Below are positions 27,594-37,077 of a stretch of 64,000 nucleotides of DNA, in pieces (the stretch's first letter is position 1; each line of letters starts with the position of its first letter). The DNA comes from Pseudomonas taiwanensis DSM 21245 (GTDB taxonomy: Bacteria > Pseudomonadota > Gammaproteobacteria > Pseudomonadales > Pseudomonadaceae). The notes under the pieces were generated by a model that was given only the letters and a program-made list of their open reading frames with translations, was not told where the DNA came from and did not search any database. The translations under genes and the position numbers were made by a program. The DNA lies in the NCBI RefSeq assembly GCF_000425785.1, contig NZ_AUEC01000027.1:1-64000 (forward strand), written 5' to 3'.

Positions 27594-29702
27594 ATGACCA
27601 AGACCCTGCATCACCGTGCCTGTCACCTGTGCGAGGCCATTTGCGGCCTGAGCATCGAAATTAGCCATGAGGCCGACGGGCGGGCGCGAATCAGTTCGAT
27701 CAAGGGCGACGCCCAAGACCCATTCAGCCGGGGTCATATCTGCCCCAAGGCGGTGGCGCTGCAGGACATCCAGGACGACCCCGACCGGTTGCGCGTGCCT
27801 CATCGGCGCATCGGCGACCGTTGGCAGCCGATCAGTTGGCAGGAGGCCTTCGCCCTTGCCGCGGACAAGCTCTGGTCGGTGCAGCAGGCCCATGGTCGTA
27901 ACGCCGTGGCGGTCTACCAAGGCAACCCCAGCGTGCACAACTATGGGTTGATGACCCACAGCAACTACTTCCTGGGCTTGCTCAAGACCCGCAACCGCTA
28001 TTCCGCCACCTCGGTGGACCAGCTTCCACAGCACCTCACCAGCCACTTGATGTACGGCCACGGCTTGCTCCTGCCGATCCCGGACATCGACCACACAGAC
28101 TTCATGCTGATCCTGGGTGGCAACCCGTTGGCATCGAACGGCAGCATCATGACCGTGCCGGATGTGGAAAAACGTCTGAAGACGCTGCGCGCCAGGGGGG
28201 GAAGGCTGGTGGTGGTCGACCCTCGGCGTAGCGAGACGGCCGCCATGGCGGATCGTCATCTGTTCGTGCGCCCCGGTGGCGACGCCGCGTTGTTGTGCGG
28301 CTTGCTCAACACTTTGTTCGATGAAGGGTTGGCCCGGGGCTCGCATCTGCCGGTCAATGGTTTGGAACAGGTCATTGAAGCGATCTCACCCTTCACCGCA
28401 GAGAAGATGAGCGCCGTCTGTGGCATCCCTGCCACTGACATCCGCCAACTGGCGCGTGATTTCGCCGCTGCGGACACGGCCGTGTGCTATGGCCGCATGG
28501 GCGTATCGACCCAGGCCTTCGGCAGTCTCTGCCATTGGCTGGTGCAATTGATCAACCTGGTCACCGGCAACCTCGACCGTGTCGGAGGGGCGTTGTGTAC
28601 CGAGCCTGCGGTCGATCTGGTGGCCAGCACCTCGGGCGGTCACTTCAATGCATGGCAGAGTCGCGTATCGGGCCTGCCTGAGTATGGCGGAGAGTTGCCG
28701 GTGGCGGCGTTGGCCGAGGAAATGCTCACGCCTGGGGAGGGACAGATCCGGGCGTTGATAACCGTAGCTGGCAACCCGGTGCTGTCCACGCCCAATGGCC
28801 GACAGCTGGATTCGGCGCTGGACAGGCTCGAGTTCATGCTTAGCATCGACCTTTACATCAACGAGACCACCCGCCATGCCGATCTGATCCTGCCATCGAC
28901 CTCGGCGCTGGAAAATGATCACTACGACACCACCTTCAACCTACTGGCAGTGCGCAACGTCACCCGCTTCAACCGGGCGATCCTGCCCAAGCCAGAGGGG
29001 GCGCTGCATGACTGGGAGATTTTTGTCGGCCTGGCTCGCGCCTTCGCCGAACGCGCAGGCCTGGAGCTCAAGCCGACCCTTGCCCCGGCGCAGATGATCG
29101 ACATGGCGCTGCGCAAAGGGCGCTATGGCGAGGCGTCGTCCTGGGGGCTTTCTTTGGACGCGCTTTTGGAGTACCCCCATGGCCTGGACCTGGGGCCGCT
29201 GCGGGCCAACCTTGGGACGCGCCTGCGCACCGAGAGCCAGGCCGTCGAGGCGGCGCCCCAGGTGTTGCTGGACGATTTGCACCGGCTTGCCTTGCAAGCG
29301 CCGCCACCGGCGGGGGAGCTGCTGCTGATCGGGCGGCGCCATGTCCGCAGCAACAACTCGTGGATGCACAATTACCAGCGCCTGGTCAAAGGCAAGCCAC
29401 GCCATCATTTGCTGATGCACCCAGAGGACCTGCAGCAGCGGCAGTTGGAGAGTGGGCAGCGTGTGCGTATCCGATCGCGCACCGGCACGCTCGAAGTCGA
29501 AGTACTGGCCTGCGAGGACATGATGCCGGGCGTCGTCAGCCTGCCCCATGGCTATGGCCATGGCCGCCAGGGCGTGCAACTGCAGATCGCCCATGGACAA
29601 CCCGGGGTCAGCGCCAACGACCTGACCGACGAGCATTTGCGCGATCAGGTTTCGGGTAACGCAGCTCTCAATGGCGTGCCGGTACAAGTGGAGGCCGCTT
29701 GA
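27594..29702 (+). CDS. Cytoplasmic molybdopterin oxidoreductase, formate-dehydrogenase-like
   Basis: A 702-residue DMSO-reductase-family protein. The N-terminus has a 4Fe-4S motif C-x2-C-x3-C (ACHLCEAICG) with the fourth Cys in GHICPKA, followed by the molybdopterin domain (ILGGNPLASNGS, VVVDPRRSETA, LPSTSALENDHYDTTFN) and the C-terminal dinucleotide-binding domain (LLIGRRHVRSNNSWMHN). There is no twin-arginine signal, so it is cytoplasmic. No electron-transfer subunits accompany it. The substrate cannot be read; formate-dehydrogenase-like or assimilatory enzymes are the closest relatives. It is divergent from argF. Confidence 0.85.
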   Translation: MTKTLHHRACHLCEAICGLSIEISHEADGRARISSIKGDAQDPFSRGHICPKAVALQDIQDDPDRLRVPHRRIGDRWQPISWQEAFALAADKLWSVQQAHGRNAVAVYQGNPSVHNYGLMTHSNYFLGLLKTRNRYSATSVDQLPQHLTSHLMYGHGLLLPIPDIDHTDFMLILGGNPLASNGSIMTVPDVEKRLKTLRARGGRLVVVDPRRSETAAMADRHLFVRPGGDAALLCGLLNTLFDEGLARGSHLPVNGLEQVIEAISPFTAEKMSAVCGIPATDIRQLARDFAAADTAVCYGRMGVSTQAFGSLCHWLVQLINLVTGNLDRVGGALCTEPAVDLVASTSGGHFNAWQSRVSGLPEYGGELPVAALAEEMLTPGEGQIRALITVAGNPVLSTPNGRQLDSALDRLEFMLSIDLYINETTRHADLILPSTSALENDHYDTTFNLLAVRNVTRFNRAILPKPEGALHDWEIFVGLARAFAERAGLELKPTLAPAQMIDMALRKGRYGEASSWGLSLDALLEYPHGLDLGPLRANLGTRLRTESQAVEAAPQVLLDDLHRLALQAPPPAGELLLIGRRHVRSNNSWMHNYQRLVKGKPRHHLLMHPEDLQQRQLESGQRVRIRSRTGTLEVEVLACEDMMPGVVSLPHGYGHGRQGVQLQIAHGQPGVSANDLTDEHLRDQVSGNAALNGVPVQVEAA

Positions 29703-29793
29703 GCAATGGTAAGGCCGAGCACGCCGCTCGGCTTTCCGTTACAATGCGTCACCGTGCCGACGACCGTGTCGGAAAGTTCAGCCGAGGTGCTAC

Positions 29794-30129
29794 ATGGATA
29801 TCATCGAAACGATCAAAGAGCAGATTGCCAACAACACCATTCTGCTTTACATGAAAGGCTCGCCGAATGCCCCGCAGTGTGGCTTCTCTGCGCGTGCCTC
29901 GCAGGCTGTGATGGGTTGCGGCGAGAAGTTCGCCTACGTCGACATCCTGCAGAACCCGGAAATCCGCGCCAACCTGCCTAAATACGCCAACTGGCCAACC
30001 TTCCCGCAACTGTGGGTGGCCGGCGAGCTGGTCGGCGGTAGCGACATCATGCTGGAAATGTTCGAAAAGGGTGAGCTGCAGACCCTGATCAAGGACGCGG
30101 CTGCCAAGGCCAAGGCTTCCGAAGCCTGA
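29794..30129 (+). CDS. grxD: Monothiol glutaredoxin Grx4/GrxD
   Basis: A 111-residue monothiol glutaredoxin with active site CGFS (PQCGFSARA) and the glutathione/Fe-S contacts WPTFPQLW and GGSDI. Proteins of this type carry or transfer 2Fe-2S clusters as dimers with glutathione. The gene stands alone, ends at a shared terminator, and converges on bfr, giving an iron-handling neighbourhood. Confidence 0.95.
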   Translation: MDIIETIKEQIANNTILLYMKGSPNAPQCGFSARASQAVMGCGEKFAYVDILQNPEIRANLPKYANWPTFPQLWVAGELVGGSDIMLEMFEKGELQTLIKDAAAKAKASEA

Positions 30130-30142
30130 TTGCTCCCAGGCA

Positions 30143-30173
30143 TAAAAAAACCCGCTTGATGCGGGTTTTTTTA
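30143..30173. terminator. Bidirectional terminator between grxD and bfr
   Basis: A7-CCCGC-TTGAT-GCGGG-T7 is a textbook intrinsic terminator working in both directions. Confidence 0.92.
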
Positions 30174-30186
30174 TGGGGGTAGAAAT

Positions 30187-30660
30187 TTATTCTTCGCCCA
30201 TCTGCGATTGCAGGTAGTTCTCGATGCCGATCTTGTCGATCAGGCCCAGCTGAGTTTCCAGCCAGTCGATGTGTTCTTCCTCGGCTTCGAGGATGTCTTC
30301 AAGCAGATCGCGCGAACCGAAGTCGCCGGCCGTTTCGCAATGAGCGATGGCTGCCTTCAGGTCGATAAGACCTTTCTGCTCGATCTTCAGGTCGCACTCG
30401 AGCATTTCCTTGGTGTGTTCGCCGATCAGCAGCTTGCCGAGGTCCTGGACGTTGGGGATGCCTTCGAGGAAGAGAATCCGCTTGATCAGCTTGTCTGCAT
30501 GCTTCATCTCGTCGATGGATTCTTTGTACTCGTGCTTGCCGAGCTTGTTCAGACCCCAATCTTCGTACATGCGCGCGTGCAGGAAGTACTGGTTGATTGC
30601 GACCAGCTCGTTTCCGAGGATCTTGTTGAGATGCTGGATGACGCTTACGTCGCCTTTCAT
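30187..30660 (-). CDS. bfr: Bacterioferritin
   Basis: A 157-residue haem-containing ferritin subunit that stores iron in a 24-mer cage. The diiron ferroxidase residues E18, E51, H54, E94, E127 and H130 are all present, and M52, the haem ligand, is retained in [11 protein letters not shown]. It lies downstream of bfd on the same strand with a terminator between, so it probably has its own promoter in the 164 bases between 30661 and 30824. Confidence 0.96.
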   Translation of the reverse strand: MKGDVSVIQHLNKILGNELVAINQYFLHARMYEDWGLNKLGKHEYKESIDEMKHADKLIKRILFLEGIPNVQDLGKLLIGEHTKEMLECDLKIEQKGLIDLKAAIAHCETAGDFGSRDLLEDILEAEEEHIDWLETQLGLIDKIGIENYLQSQMGEE

Positions 30661-30824
30661 GTCGGGTTCCTGCCCTGTAGAAGTGTGCCAATACTGCGAA
30701 GTTTGAGCCTGATGCCGGGGGCTGTCAAACCTAAGTTATTGAATAATAAATAAAAATTAATAGGAATAAGAATGTTTGTGAACCGCGTTAGAGCGCTAAC
30801 TTATTGAATTGCGGGCATAAAAAA

Positions 30825-30843
30825 ACCGGACGCAAGGTCCGGT
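30825..30843 (-). terminator. Terminator after bfd
   Basis: ACCGGAC and GTCCGGT form a stem, followed on the minus strand by a run of T bases. Confidence 0.85.
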
Positions 30844-30861
30844 TCTTCGAATTCGGGCAAA

Positions 30862-31083
30862 TCAGGCAGCGGTAAATTCAACGGGGTAGGGCAGGGCGGC
30901 GTGTTGGCTTGCCTGGATTTCGGTCAGGGTCTCACGGACGACCTGTTTGGCTAGGCAAGCGCATTTGCCACATTGGCTGGCGACGTTGGTCGCGGTTCGC
31001 ACTTCCTTGTAGCTGCAGCATCCTTCATAGATCGCATCGCGGATCTGTCCGTCGGTAACGCCGACACAAAGACACACATACAT
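30862..31083 (-). CDS. bfd: Bacterioferritin-associated ferredoxin
   Basis: A 73-residue 2Fe-2S protein that reduces the iron core of bacterioferritin to release iron. The cluster ligands C4, C6, C38 and C41 are present (MYVCLCVGVTD and SQCGKCACLA). It is typically induced under iron limitation, in keeping with the Fur-box-like sequence upstream. bfr, its partner, is the next gene on the strand. Confidence 0.95.
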   Translation of the reverse strand: MYVCLCVGVTDGQIRDAIYEGCCSYKEVRTATNVASQCGKCACLAKQVVRETLTEIQASQHAALPYPVEFTAA

Positions 31084-31124
31084 AGAGGCTGACCATCGCT
31101 GGTTGGGTCGATGGGGGGAGCTTA

Positions 31125-31145
31125 ATGTTAATGAGAATGCTTGTC
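31125..31145 (-). promoter_or_regulatory. Fur-box-like sequence upstream of bfd
   Basis: TTAATGAGAATGCTTGTC agrees with the Pseudomonas Fur motif type AATGAGAAT-N-ATTCTC at most positions. It lies about 45 bases upstream of bfd, where repression by Fe-Fur would be expected. Confidence 0.55.
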
Positions 31146-31296
31146 AAAGGACTTTCGGAAAGGTGCGCGCTTGAGCGACCGGCGGTTGGATTCGGACTGT
31201 CACCGCAAGCCGTGTATGATGGACGGCCTTTGTTGGATGTCGGGCAAGCCAGCCTTGCACCGGCAAACGATTCTTCACCCTCATCAGGAGATAGCA

Positions 31297-31899
31297 ATGA
31301 GCGTACTCGTTGGTAAAAAAGCCCCCGACTTCACCGTCCCCGCCGTACTGGGCAACGGCGAGATCGTCGACAGCTTCAACCTGGCTTCGGCCATCAAGGG
31401 CAAGTACGGCCTGGTGTTCTTCTACCCGCTGGACTTCACCTTCGTCTGCCCGTCCGAGCTGATCGCCCTGGACAACCGCATTCCTGACTTCCAGGCACGT
31501 AACGTTGAAGTGATCGGCGTGTCGATCGACTCGCACTTCACCCACAACGCCTGGCGTAACACCCCGGTGAACAGCGGCGGTATCGGTCAAGTCAAGTACA
31601 CCCTGGCCGCTGACATCACTCACGAAATCTGCAAAGCCTACGACGTCGAGTCCGAAGGCGGCGTGGCCTTCCGTGGCGCCTTCCTGATCGACACCAACGG
31701 TGTGGTTCGTTCGCAGATCGTCAACGACCTGCCACTGGGCCGCAACATGGACGAACTGCTGCGTCTGGTCGACGCTCTGCAATTCCACGAAGAGCACGGC
31801 GAAGTCTGCCCTGCCAACTGGAAAAAAGGCGACCAGGGCATGACCGCTTCGCCGGAAGGCGTTGCTGCCTACCTGAGCGAGAACGCTGGCAAGCTGTAA
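31297..31899 (+). CDS. Typical 2-Cys peroxiredoxin (AhpC/TSA family)
   Basis: A 200-residue thiol peroxidase that reduces hydrogen peroxide and organic hydroperoxides. The peroxidatic Cys is C51 in DFTFVCPSEL and the resolving Cys lies in GEVCPANWKKG near the C-terminus, with the GGIG loop (SGGIGQVKY) present. The frame is open far upstream, but the ATG at 31297 with AGGAG seven bases ahead is the start. It ends at a strong terminator. Confidence 0.94.
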   Translation: MSVLVGKKAPDFTVPAVLGNGEIVDSFNLASAIKGKYGLVFFYPLDFTFVCPSELIALDNRIPDFQARNVEVIGVSIDSHFTHNAWRNTPVNSGGIGQVKYTLAADITHEICKAYDVESEGGVAFRGAFLIDTNGVVRSQIVNDLPLGRNMDELLRLVDALQFHEEHGEVCPANWKKGDQGMTASPEGVAAYLSENAGKL

Positions 31900-31918
31900 T
31901 TGCCGCGTGCATGAAAAA

Positions 31919-31944
31919 ACCGGCCTAAGTGGCCGGTTTTTTTT
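31919..31944 (+). terminator. Terminator after the peroxiredoxin gene
   Basis: ACCGGCC-TAAGT-GGCCGGT followed by eight T bases. Confidence 0.92.
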
Positions 31945-32025
31945 GCTGCACTTTTCGGGAGTGCCGTGCGCTCGCGACACAAGGTCGCTCCCACACTGGG
32001 TGTGGAAACGACCCTGGCATTCGAC

Positions 32026-32700
32026 TCAATCGTTGAAATCCCGCCAGCCGCCCATTTCCTTCCAGCGGTTGACGATGCCGCAGAACAGCTCGGCCGTCTT
32101 CTCGGTGTCGTAACGCGCCGAGTGCGCTTCACGGCCGTCGAAGTCGATGTCAGCGCTCTGGCAGGCACGTGCCAGCACGGTCTGACCATAGGCCAGGCCC
32201 GCCAGGGTGGCCGTGTCGAAGCTGGAGAACGGGTGGAATGGATTGCGCTTGATGTCGTTGCGCGCCACGGCAGCGTTGAGGAAGCCCAGGTCGAAGCTGC
32301 TGTTGTGCCCGACCAGGATCGCCCGTTTGCAGCCGTTAGCCTTGAGCGCCTTGCGCACGCCTCGGAAAATGTCCGTCAGCGCGCTGTCCTCGCTGACCGC
32401 CATGCGCAGCGGGTGGTCCAGCTTGATGCCAGTGAACTCCAGGGCCGCCGGCTCGATGTTGGCGCCTTCAAAGGGCTCCACGCGGTGAAAATAGGTGTGC
32501 TCGGGGAAGAGGAAGCCTTTCTCGTCCATGCCGATGGTGACAGCGGCGATTTCCAGCAACGCGTCGGTGGCGCTGTTGAAGCCACCGGTCTCGACATCCA
32601 CCACCACGGGCAGGTAGCCACGGAAGCGTTCGGCCATCGGATGACGTGGGCCGCCGCTGACCTGACCGTCCTGGTCGTCTTCGTAGAGGTCTTCGCTCAC
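32026..32700 (-). CDS. rnt: Ribonuclease T
   Basis: A 224-residue DEDD-family 3'-5' exoribonuclease that trims tRNA and other stable RNA ends. The Exo I motif is [20 protein letters not shown], Exo [17 protein letters not shown], and Exo [17 protein letters not shown]. The start is a GTG at 32700 overlapping the pyrC stop (GTGA), so the two genes are translationally coupled. Confidence 0.95.
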   Translation of the reverse strand: MSEDLYEDDQDGQVSGGPRHPMAERFRGYLPVVVDVETGGFNSATDALLEIAAVTIGMDEKGFLFPEHTYFHRVEPFEGANIEPAALEFTGIKLDHPLRMAVSEDSALTDIFRGVRKALKANGCKRAILVGHNSSFDLGFLNAAVARNDIKRNPFHPFSSFDTATLAGLAYGQTVLARACQSADIDFDGREAHSARYDTEKTAELFCGIVNRWKEMGGWRDFND

Positions 32701-33743
32701 GCGTTGTCCTCCAGCAGGCGCCAGCGCAGCTTTTCACCGGCGCGCAGCGGAACCACGGTCTGCTCGCCAAAAGGCAGGCTGTCCGGGGCGGTCCATTCCT
32801 CACGGACCAGGGTAATGGTGTCGGTATTCGCTGGCAGCCCATAGAAGGCCGGGCCATGCAGGCTGGCGAAGCCTTCCAGCTTGTCGAGCGCGTTACGCTG
32901 CTCGAAAGCCTCGGCGTACATCTCGATGGCCGCATAGGCGGTGTAGCAACCGGCGCAGCCGCAGGCAGCTTCCTTGGCATGCTTGGCATGAGGTGCCGAG
33001 TCGGTGCCGAGGAAGAACTTCGGATTGCCGCTGGTGGCGGCGTCCAGCAAGGCGACCTGGTGGGTGTTGCGCTTGAGGATCGGCAGGCAGTAGAAGTGCG
33101 GGCGAATACCGCCGACCAGCATGTGGTTACGGTTGTACAGCAGGTGCTGCGCGGTGATGGTGGCGCCGACGTTGGCCGGAGCCTCGGTGACGAACTGCGC
33201 GGCATCGCTGGTGGTGATGTGTTCGAACACCACCTTCAGGGTCGGGAAACGTTCGACGACGCGGCGCATGTGCTCGTCGATGAAGCGCTTCTCGCGGTCG
33301 AATACATCGATCTCGCTACGGGTCACCTCACCGTGTACCAGCAGAGGCATGCCAACTTCAGCCAGCGCCTCGATGGCGGGGAAGATGTTGTCGATGCTGG
33401 TCACGCCGGAATCGGAGTTGGTGGTCGCGCCAGCGGGGTATAGCTTGGCGGCGTAAACGAAGCCGCTGGCCTTGGCCGCGCGGATGTCCTCGGGGCTGGT
33501 GCGGTCGGTGAGGTACAGCACCATCAGCGGCTCGAAGCGGCTGCCGGCCGGACGTGCGGCCAGGATGCGCTCACGGTAGGCGCCCGCCTCGACGGCGTTG
33601 CGTACCGGCGGAACCAGGTTGGGCATGATGATAGCGCGGGCGAAAGTGCGCGCCACGTCGCCAACGGTATGGGGCAGGACGGCACCATCGCGCAGATGGA
33701 TGTGCCAGTCGTCGGGGCGCAGGAGGGTCAGGCGATCGGACAT
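32697..33743 (-). CDS. pyrC: Dihydroorotase (PyrC)
   Basis: A 348-residue zinc amidohydrolase catalysing ring closure of carbamoyl aspartate in pyrimidine synthesis. The N-terminal zinc motif is [10 protein letters not shown]; the carboxylated Lys lies in [20 protein letters not shown] and FEHITT supply further ligands and the [11 protein letters not shown] segment the catalytic Asp. It is the short, class II PyrC. The frame opens at a TTG (33770), but the ATG at 33743 ([14 protein letters not shown]) is the family start. Confidence 0.95.
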   Translation of the reverse strand: MSDRLTLLRPDDWHIHLRDGAVLPHTVGDVARTFARAIIMPNLVPPVRNAVEAGAYRERILAARPAGSRFEPLMVLYLTDRTSPEDIRAAKASGFVYAAKLYPAGATTNSDSGVTSIDNIFPAIEALAEVGMPLLVHGEVTRSEIDVFDREKRFIDEHMRRVVERFPTLKVVFEHITTSDAAQFVTEAPANVGATITAQHLLYNRNHMLVGGIRPHFYCLPILKRNTHQVALLDAATSGNPKFFLGTDSAPHAKHAKEAACGCAGCYTAYAAIEMYAEAFEQRNALDKLEGFASLHGPAFYGLPANTDTITLVREEWTAPDSLPFGEQTVVPLRAGEKLRWRLLEDNA

Positions 33744-33873
33744 TGGGGATTCCAGGCGGGTCGAACTCAAGCCCCAATGCTACCGGAAAACCCAGGGACG
33801 AGCACGGCTATCAAGTTTTCCGGTCGGCGCCCGATAGCCTCAAGGTAAGCCGTCAGAAATAGTGGAGCCGCCC

Positions 33874-34839
33874 GTGCGCCAGCGTTACCTAGCCCTGTTG
33901 ACCCTGTTCGCCAGCCTGCCGGCTGGTGCGCTGACCTTCCAGACCCGCATGGAGAACATCGCCTGGAAAGTCGAGGGTGATCAGTTCGAATGCCGTCTTG
34001 TCCAGCCGATCGACGGTTTTGGCAGCGGTGAGTTCGTGCGCCGGGCTGGCGAGCAACCGGTCTTCAGGTTGCGTTCGGACACCAATGCCCTGGGCGCAGG
34101 TTCCGCGACGCTGCTGGCAGCGGCGGCGCCATGGCAGCCTGGACGGGCCGACATCAACCTGGGGGCGGTCCGTATGGCGCGCACCGGCGTGCTGTTCAGT
34201 TCTTCCCAGGGCCAAGCCAGCCGCTTGATCAACGGTCTGCTCGACGGACGTAGCACGGTGGTGCGCGCATACACGGGCGAGGGCGGGCGAGCCATGGAGG
34301 TGCGTGTGCTGCCGGTGAGCTTTGCCAAAGCCTACGGCGACTACCAGGCGTGTGCGGGCAAGCTGTTGGCAATGAACTTCGATCAGGTCCGCCAGACCCA
34401 GGTGGGTTTCCCAGGGGGTGGCATCGAGCTGGATGCCTCGGCCAAGGCACGTCTGGATGTGATTCTCGAGTATCTGAAGGCCGATCCGACGGTCAACCAT
34501 ATCGAGCTCAACGGCCACTCCGACAACAGCGGCAACCGCCTGACCAATCGTGACAGCTCGCGCCGCCGGGCGCTGGCCGTGGCCGACTACCTCAAGGCCA
34601 ACGGTATACCGGAGGAGCAGATCGTCGTGCGCTTCCACGGCGAACGCTACCCGCTGGTGAAAAACAACACCCCTGCCAACCGTGCGCGCAACCGCCGGGT
34701 CAATATCGAACTGGACCGCGTCGCGGCAGTCGAGAAGCCTGTGGAGGCGCCCGTCGAGCAGCCGGCCGCGCAACCTGCCGCGGCACCGGCCGCCACAGCA
34801 CCGGCCCCGGCCGCCCGGGCACCCGCGGCAAAATCCTGA
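33874..34839 (+). CDS. motY: Flagellar stator-associated protein MotY
   Basis: A 321-residue exported protein with a signal peptide (start of VRQRYLALLTLFASLPAGA), a MotY N-terminal domain (LTFQTRMENIAWKVEGDQFE) and a C-terminal OmpA-type peptidoglycan-binding domain (ELNGHSDNSGNRLTNRDSS, RNRRVNIELDRV), then a Pro/Ala-rich tail. MotY forms a ring around the flagellar motor that helps the stators assemble. The order rnt-pyrC-motY-argG matches what I recall for P. aeruginosa. The start is the GTG at 33874 with GGAG six bases upstream; another GTG at 33862 lacks this. Confidence 0.87.
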   Translation: MRQRYLALLTLFASLPAGALTFQTRMENIAWKVEGDQFECRLVQPIDGFGSGEFVRRAGEQPVFRLRSDTNALGAGSATLLAAAAPWQPGRADINLGAVRMARTGVLFSSSQGQASRLINGLLDGRSTVVRAYTGEGGRAMEVRVLPVSFAKAYGDYQACAGKLLAMNFDQVRQTQVGFPGGGIELDASAKARLDVILEYLKADPTVNHIELNGHSDNSGNRLTNRDSSRRRALAVADYLKANGIPEEQIVVRFHGERYPLVKNNTPANRARNRRVNIELDRVAAVEKPVEAPVEQPAAQPAAAPAATAPAPAARAPAAKS

Positions 34840-34971
34840 TTCCCCGCGACAGGGAGTCGCGCTATCGACAGTTCCTGTCGCTTTGTCATCACAAGCTGTC
34901 GCCCCACTGTAAATTTGGCCACAACACCGTTAGAATCGGTGGCTTTCCGTACAACCCCGTGGAGTGATGGC

Positions 34972-36189
34972 ATGGCGGACGTAAAAAAGGTCGTACTGGC
35001 GTATTCCGGCGGCCTTGATACTTCGGTGATTCTCAAGTGGCTGCAGGACACCTACAACTGCGAAGTGGTGACCTTCACCGCTGACCTCGGTCAGGGCGAA
35101 GAGGTCGAACCGGCTCGTGCCAAGGCCCAGGCAATGGGCGTTAAAGAGATCTACATCGACGATCTGCGCGAAGAGTTCGTGCGTGATTTCGTCTTCCCGA
35201 TGTTCCGCGCCAACACCGTCTATGAAGGCGAGTACCTGCTGGGTACTTCCATCGCCCGTCCGCTGATCGCCAAGCGTTTGATCGAAATCGCCAACGAAAC
35301 TGGCGCCGATGCCATTTCCCATGGCGCGACCGGCAAGGGTAACGACCAGGTTCGTTTCGAGCTGGGTGCCTACGCACTCAAGCCGGGCGTCAAGGTCATC
35401 GCCCCGTGGCGCGAATGGGACCTGCTGTCCCGCGAAAAACTGATGGACTACGCCGAGAAGCACGGTATTCCGATCGAGCGTCACGGCAAGAAGAAATCGC
35501 CGTACTCGATGGATGCCAACCTGCTGCACATCTCCTATGAAGGCGGCGTACTGGAAGATACCTGGACCGAGCACGAAGAAGACATGTGGCGTTGGAGCGT
35601 CTCTCCGGAGAAAGCCCCCGACACCCCGACCTACATCGAGCTGACCTACCGCAACGGTGACATCGTCGCCATCGACGGCGTCGAGAAGTCCCCGGCCACC
35701 GTCCTGGCAGACCTGAACCGCATCGGCGGCGCCAACGGTATCGGCCGTCTGGACATCGTCGAGAACCGTTACGTCGGCATGAAGTCCCGTGGCTGCTACG
35801 AGACCCCGGGCGGCACCATCATGCTCAAGGCTCACCGCGCCATCGAGTCGATCACCCTGGACCGCGAAGTTGCCCACCTCAAAGACGAGCTGATGCCGAA
35901 GTATGCCAGCCTGATCTACACCGGCTACTGGTGGAGCCCGGAGCGTCTGATGCTGCAGCAGATGATCGACGCTTCCCAGGTCAACGTGAACGGCGTCGTA
36001 CGCCTGAAACTGTACAAGGGCAACGTCATCGTTGTCGGCCGCAAGTCGGATGACTCGCTGTTCGATGCCAACATCGCGACCTTCGAGGAAGATGGCGGCG
36101 CCTACAACCAGGCCGATGCTGCGGGCTTCATCAAGCTCAATGCGCTGCGCATGCGCATTGCTGCCAACAAAGGCCGTTCGATGCTTTAA
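34972..36189 (+). CDS. argG: Argininosuccinate synthase
   Basis: A 405-residue enzyme joining citrulline and aspartate with ATP in arginine biosynthesis. The ATP pyrophosphatase P-loop [17 protein letters not shown], the [12 protein letters not shown] motif and [13 protein letters not shown] are diagnostic. The ATG at 34972 with GGAG eight bases upstream is preferred over the ATG-like frame opening at 34915. It follows motY after 132 bases and ends at an intrinsic terminator. Confidence 0.97.
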   Translation: MADVKKVVLAYSGGLDTSVILKWLQDTYNCEVVTFTADLGQGEEVEPARAKAQAMGVKEIYIDDLREEFVRDFVFPMFRANTVYEGEYLLGTSIARPLIAKRLIEIANETGADAISHGATGKGNDQVRFELGAYALKPGVKVIAPWREWDLLSREKLMDYAEKHGIPIERHGKKKSPYSMDANLLHISYEGGVLEDTWTEHEEDMWRWSVSPEKAPDTPTYIELTYRNGDIVAIDGVEKSPATVLADLNRIGGANGIGRLDIVENRYVGMKSRGCYETPGGTIMLKAHRAIESITLDREVAHLKDELMPKYASLIYTGYWWSPERLMLQQMIDASQVNVNGVVRLKLYKGNVIVVGRKSDDSLFDANIATFEEDGGAYNQADAAGFIKLNALRMRIAANKGRSML

Positions 36190-36211
36190 CTGCTGCCTTG
36201 AGCTGCACCAA

Positions 36212-36240
36212 AACCTCGGCTTCGGCCGGGGTTTTTTTTT
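36212..36240 (+). terminator. Terminator after argG
   Basis: AACCTCGGC-TTCG-GCCGGGGTT, a stem with a stable UUCG tetraloop, followed by a T-tract. Confidence 0.92.
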
Positions 36241-36262
36241 GCGTTAATCGCGCCGCAGCACT

Positions 36263-36721
36263 TCAAGGCGCAAGTGCCGCCGTGTGCTTAGGAAGTGGTC
36301 CTAGAGTCAGGTTGATGGACTGATGTTTTTCCAGGTCCAGAAACAACCAGCTGCGCTCGGTGTCGTTGGGATACTCCAGCGCTTCGAGCACTTGCTGGCG
36401 TAGCGTCGACTGCGCATGGGGTCCATGGAACATCACTGTTACTGGAGTGGGCGTGAAAACCTGGCTCGGGCTCAGTGGGCTCATCGCATGAGTGGCTGTT
36501 TCGCCAAGGGCGGTGTCGGGCACGTAGAAGGACTTGTAGTTGAAGTTCAACGTGAGAAAGAACAACGCGGTGAGGAAGAACGGAAAGGCGACGAGGAACC
36601 AGGTGTACAGGGTTTGACTGTCCTCGCTGAGGAAGGGCAGGGTGGCCAGCGCGGAGGCTTCGATGATGCCCGCGAAGACAGCGATTATGGTCAGCGGCGC
36701 GACAGGTTGAGCGTTGGGCAT
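36263..36721 (-). CDS. Conserved-looking two-span membrane protein, function unknown
   Basis: A 152-residue protein with two N-terminal membrane spans (LTIIAVFAGIIEASALATLPF and YTWFLVAFPFFLTALFFLTL) and a soluble C-terminal part of about 85 residues with no motif I recognise (FTPTPVTVMFHGPHAQ, ERSWLFLDLEKHQ). The ATG at 36721 has AGGAG about nine bases upstream. It converges on argG. Confidence 0.6.
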   Translation of the reverse strand: MPNAQPVAPLTIIAVFAGIIEASALATLPFLSEDSQTLYTWFLVAFPFFLTALFFLTLNFNYKSFYVPDTALGETATHAMSPLSPSQVFTPTPVTVMFHGPHAQSTLRQQVLEALEYPNDTERSWLFLDLEKHQSINLTLGPLPKHTAALAP

Positions 36722-37077
36722 GAGGGTGGTCTCCTGCTGTTTTCTTCTCAATACCGCACTAAGTCAATCAACTAAAGAGTGGGGCTTTCCACGCTTGAAG
36801 CCACCTGCCGTTCAACCTGACGACGATAAGTTTTCGCTTGCATCCGCGCAGCGAAGTTTCACTCAAGTCGTGCGGATAGTTTCAACTGTTCAATTCCGAA
36901 GCAGCGCAGGTAATTTGTGATACGAAGAAGTTGAGTGAAAGTACAACCAACTTGTAGGAAATTTCTCCAATTGCTGTAAGTTCCATCTATTCGCGTATTC
37001 GAGCGGAAAATCGTAACGCAAGAGTTGTTCTGCTCGGTTATCTTGGCGCGTCAACGAAAATAATGAATGGATTTCGC
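36722..37077. other. AT-richer intergenic region upstream of the response regulator
   Basis: The 356 bases between two divergent genes are visibly richer in A and T than the surroundings, especially from 36870 to 37060. They probably hold the promoters of both genes. I see no ORF, repeat or clear operator. Confidence 0.5.
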
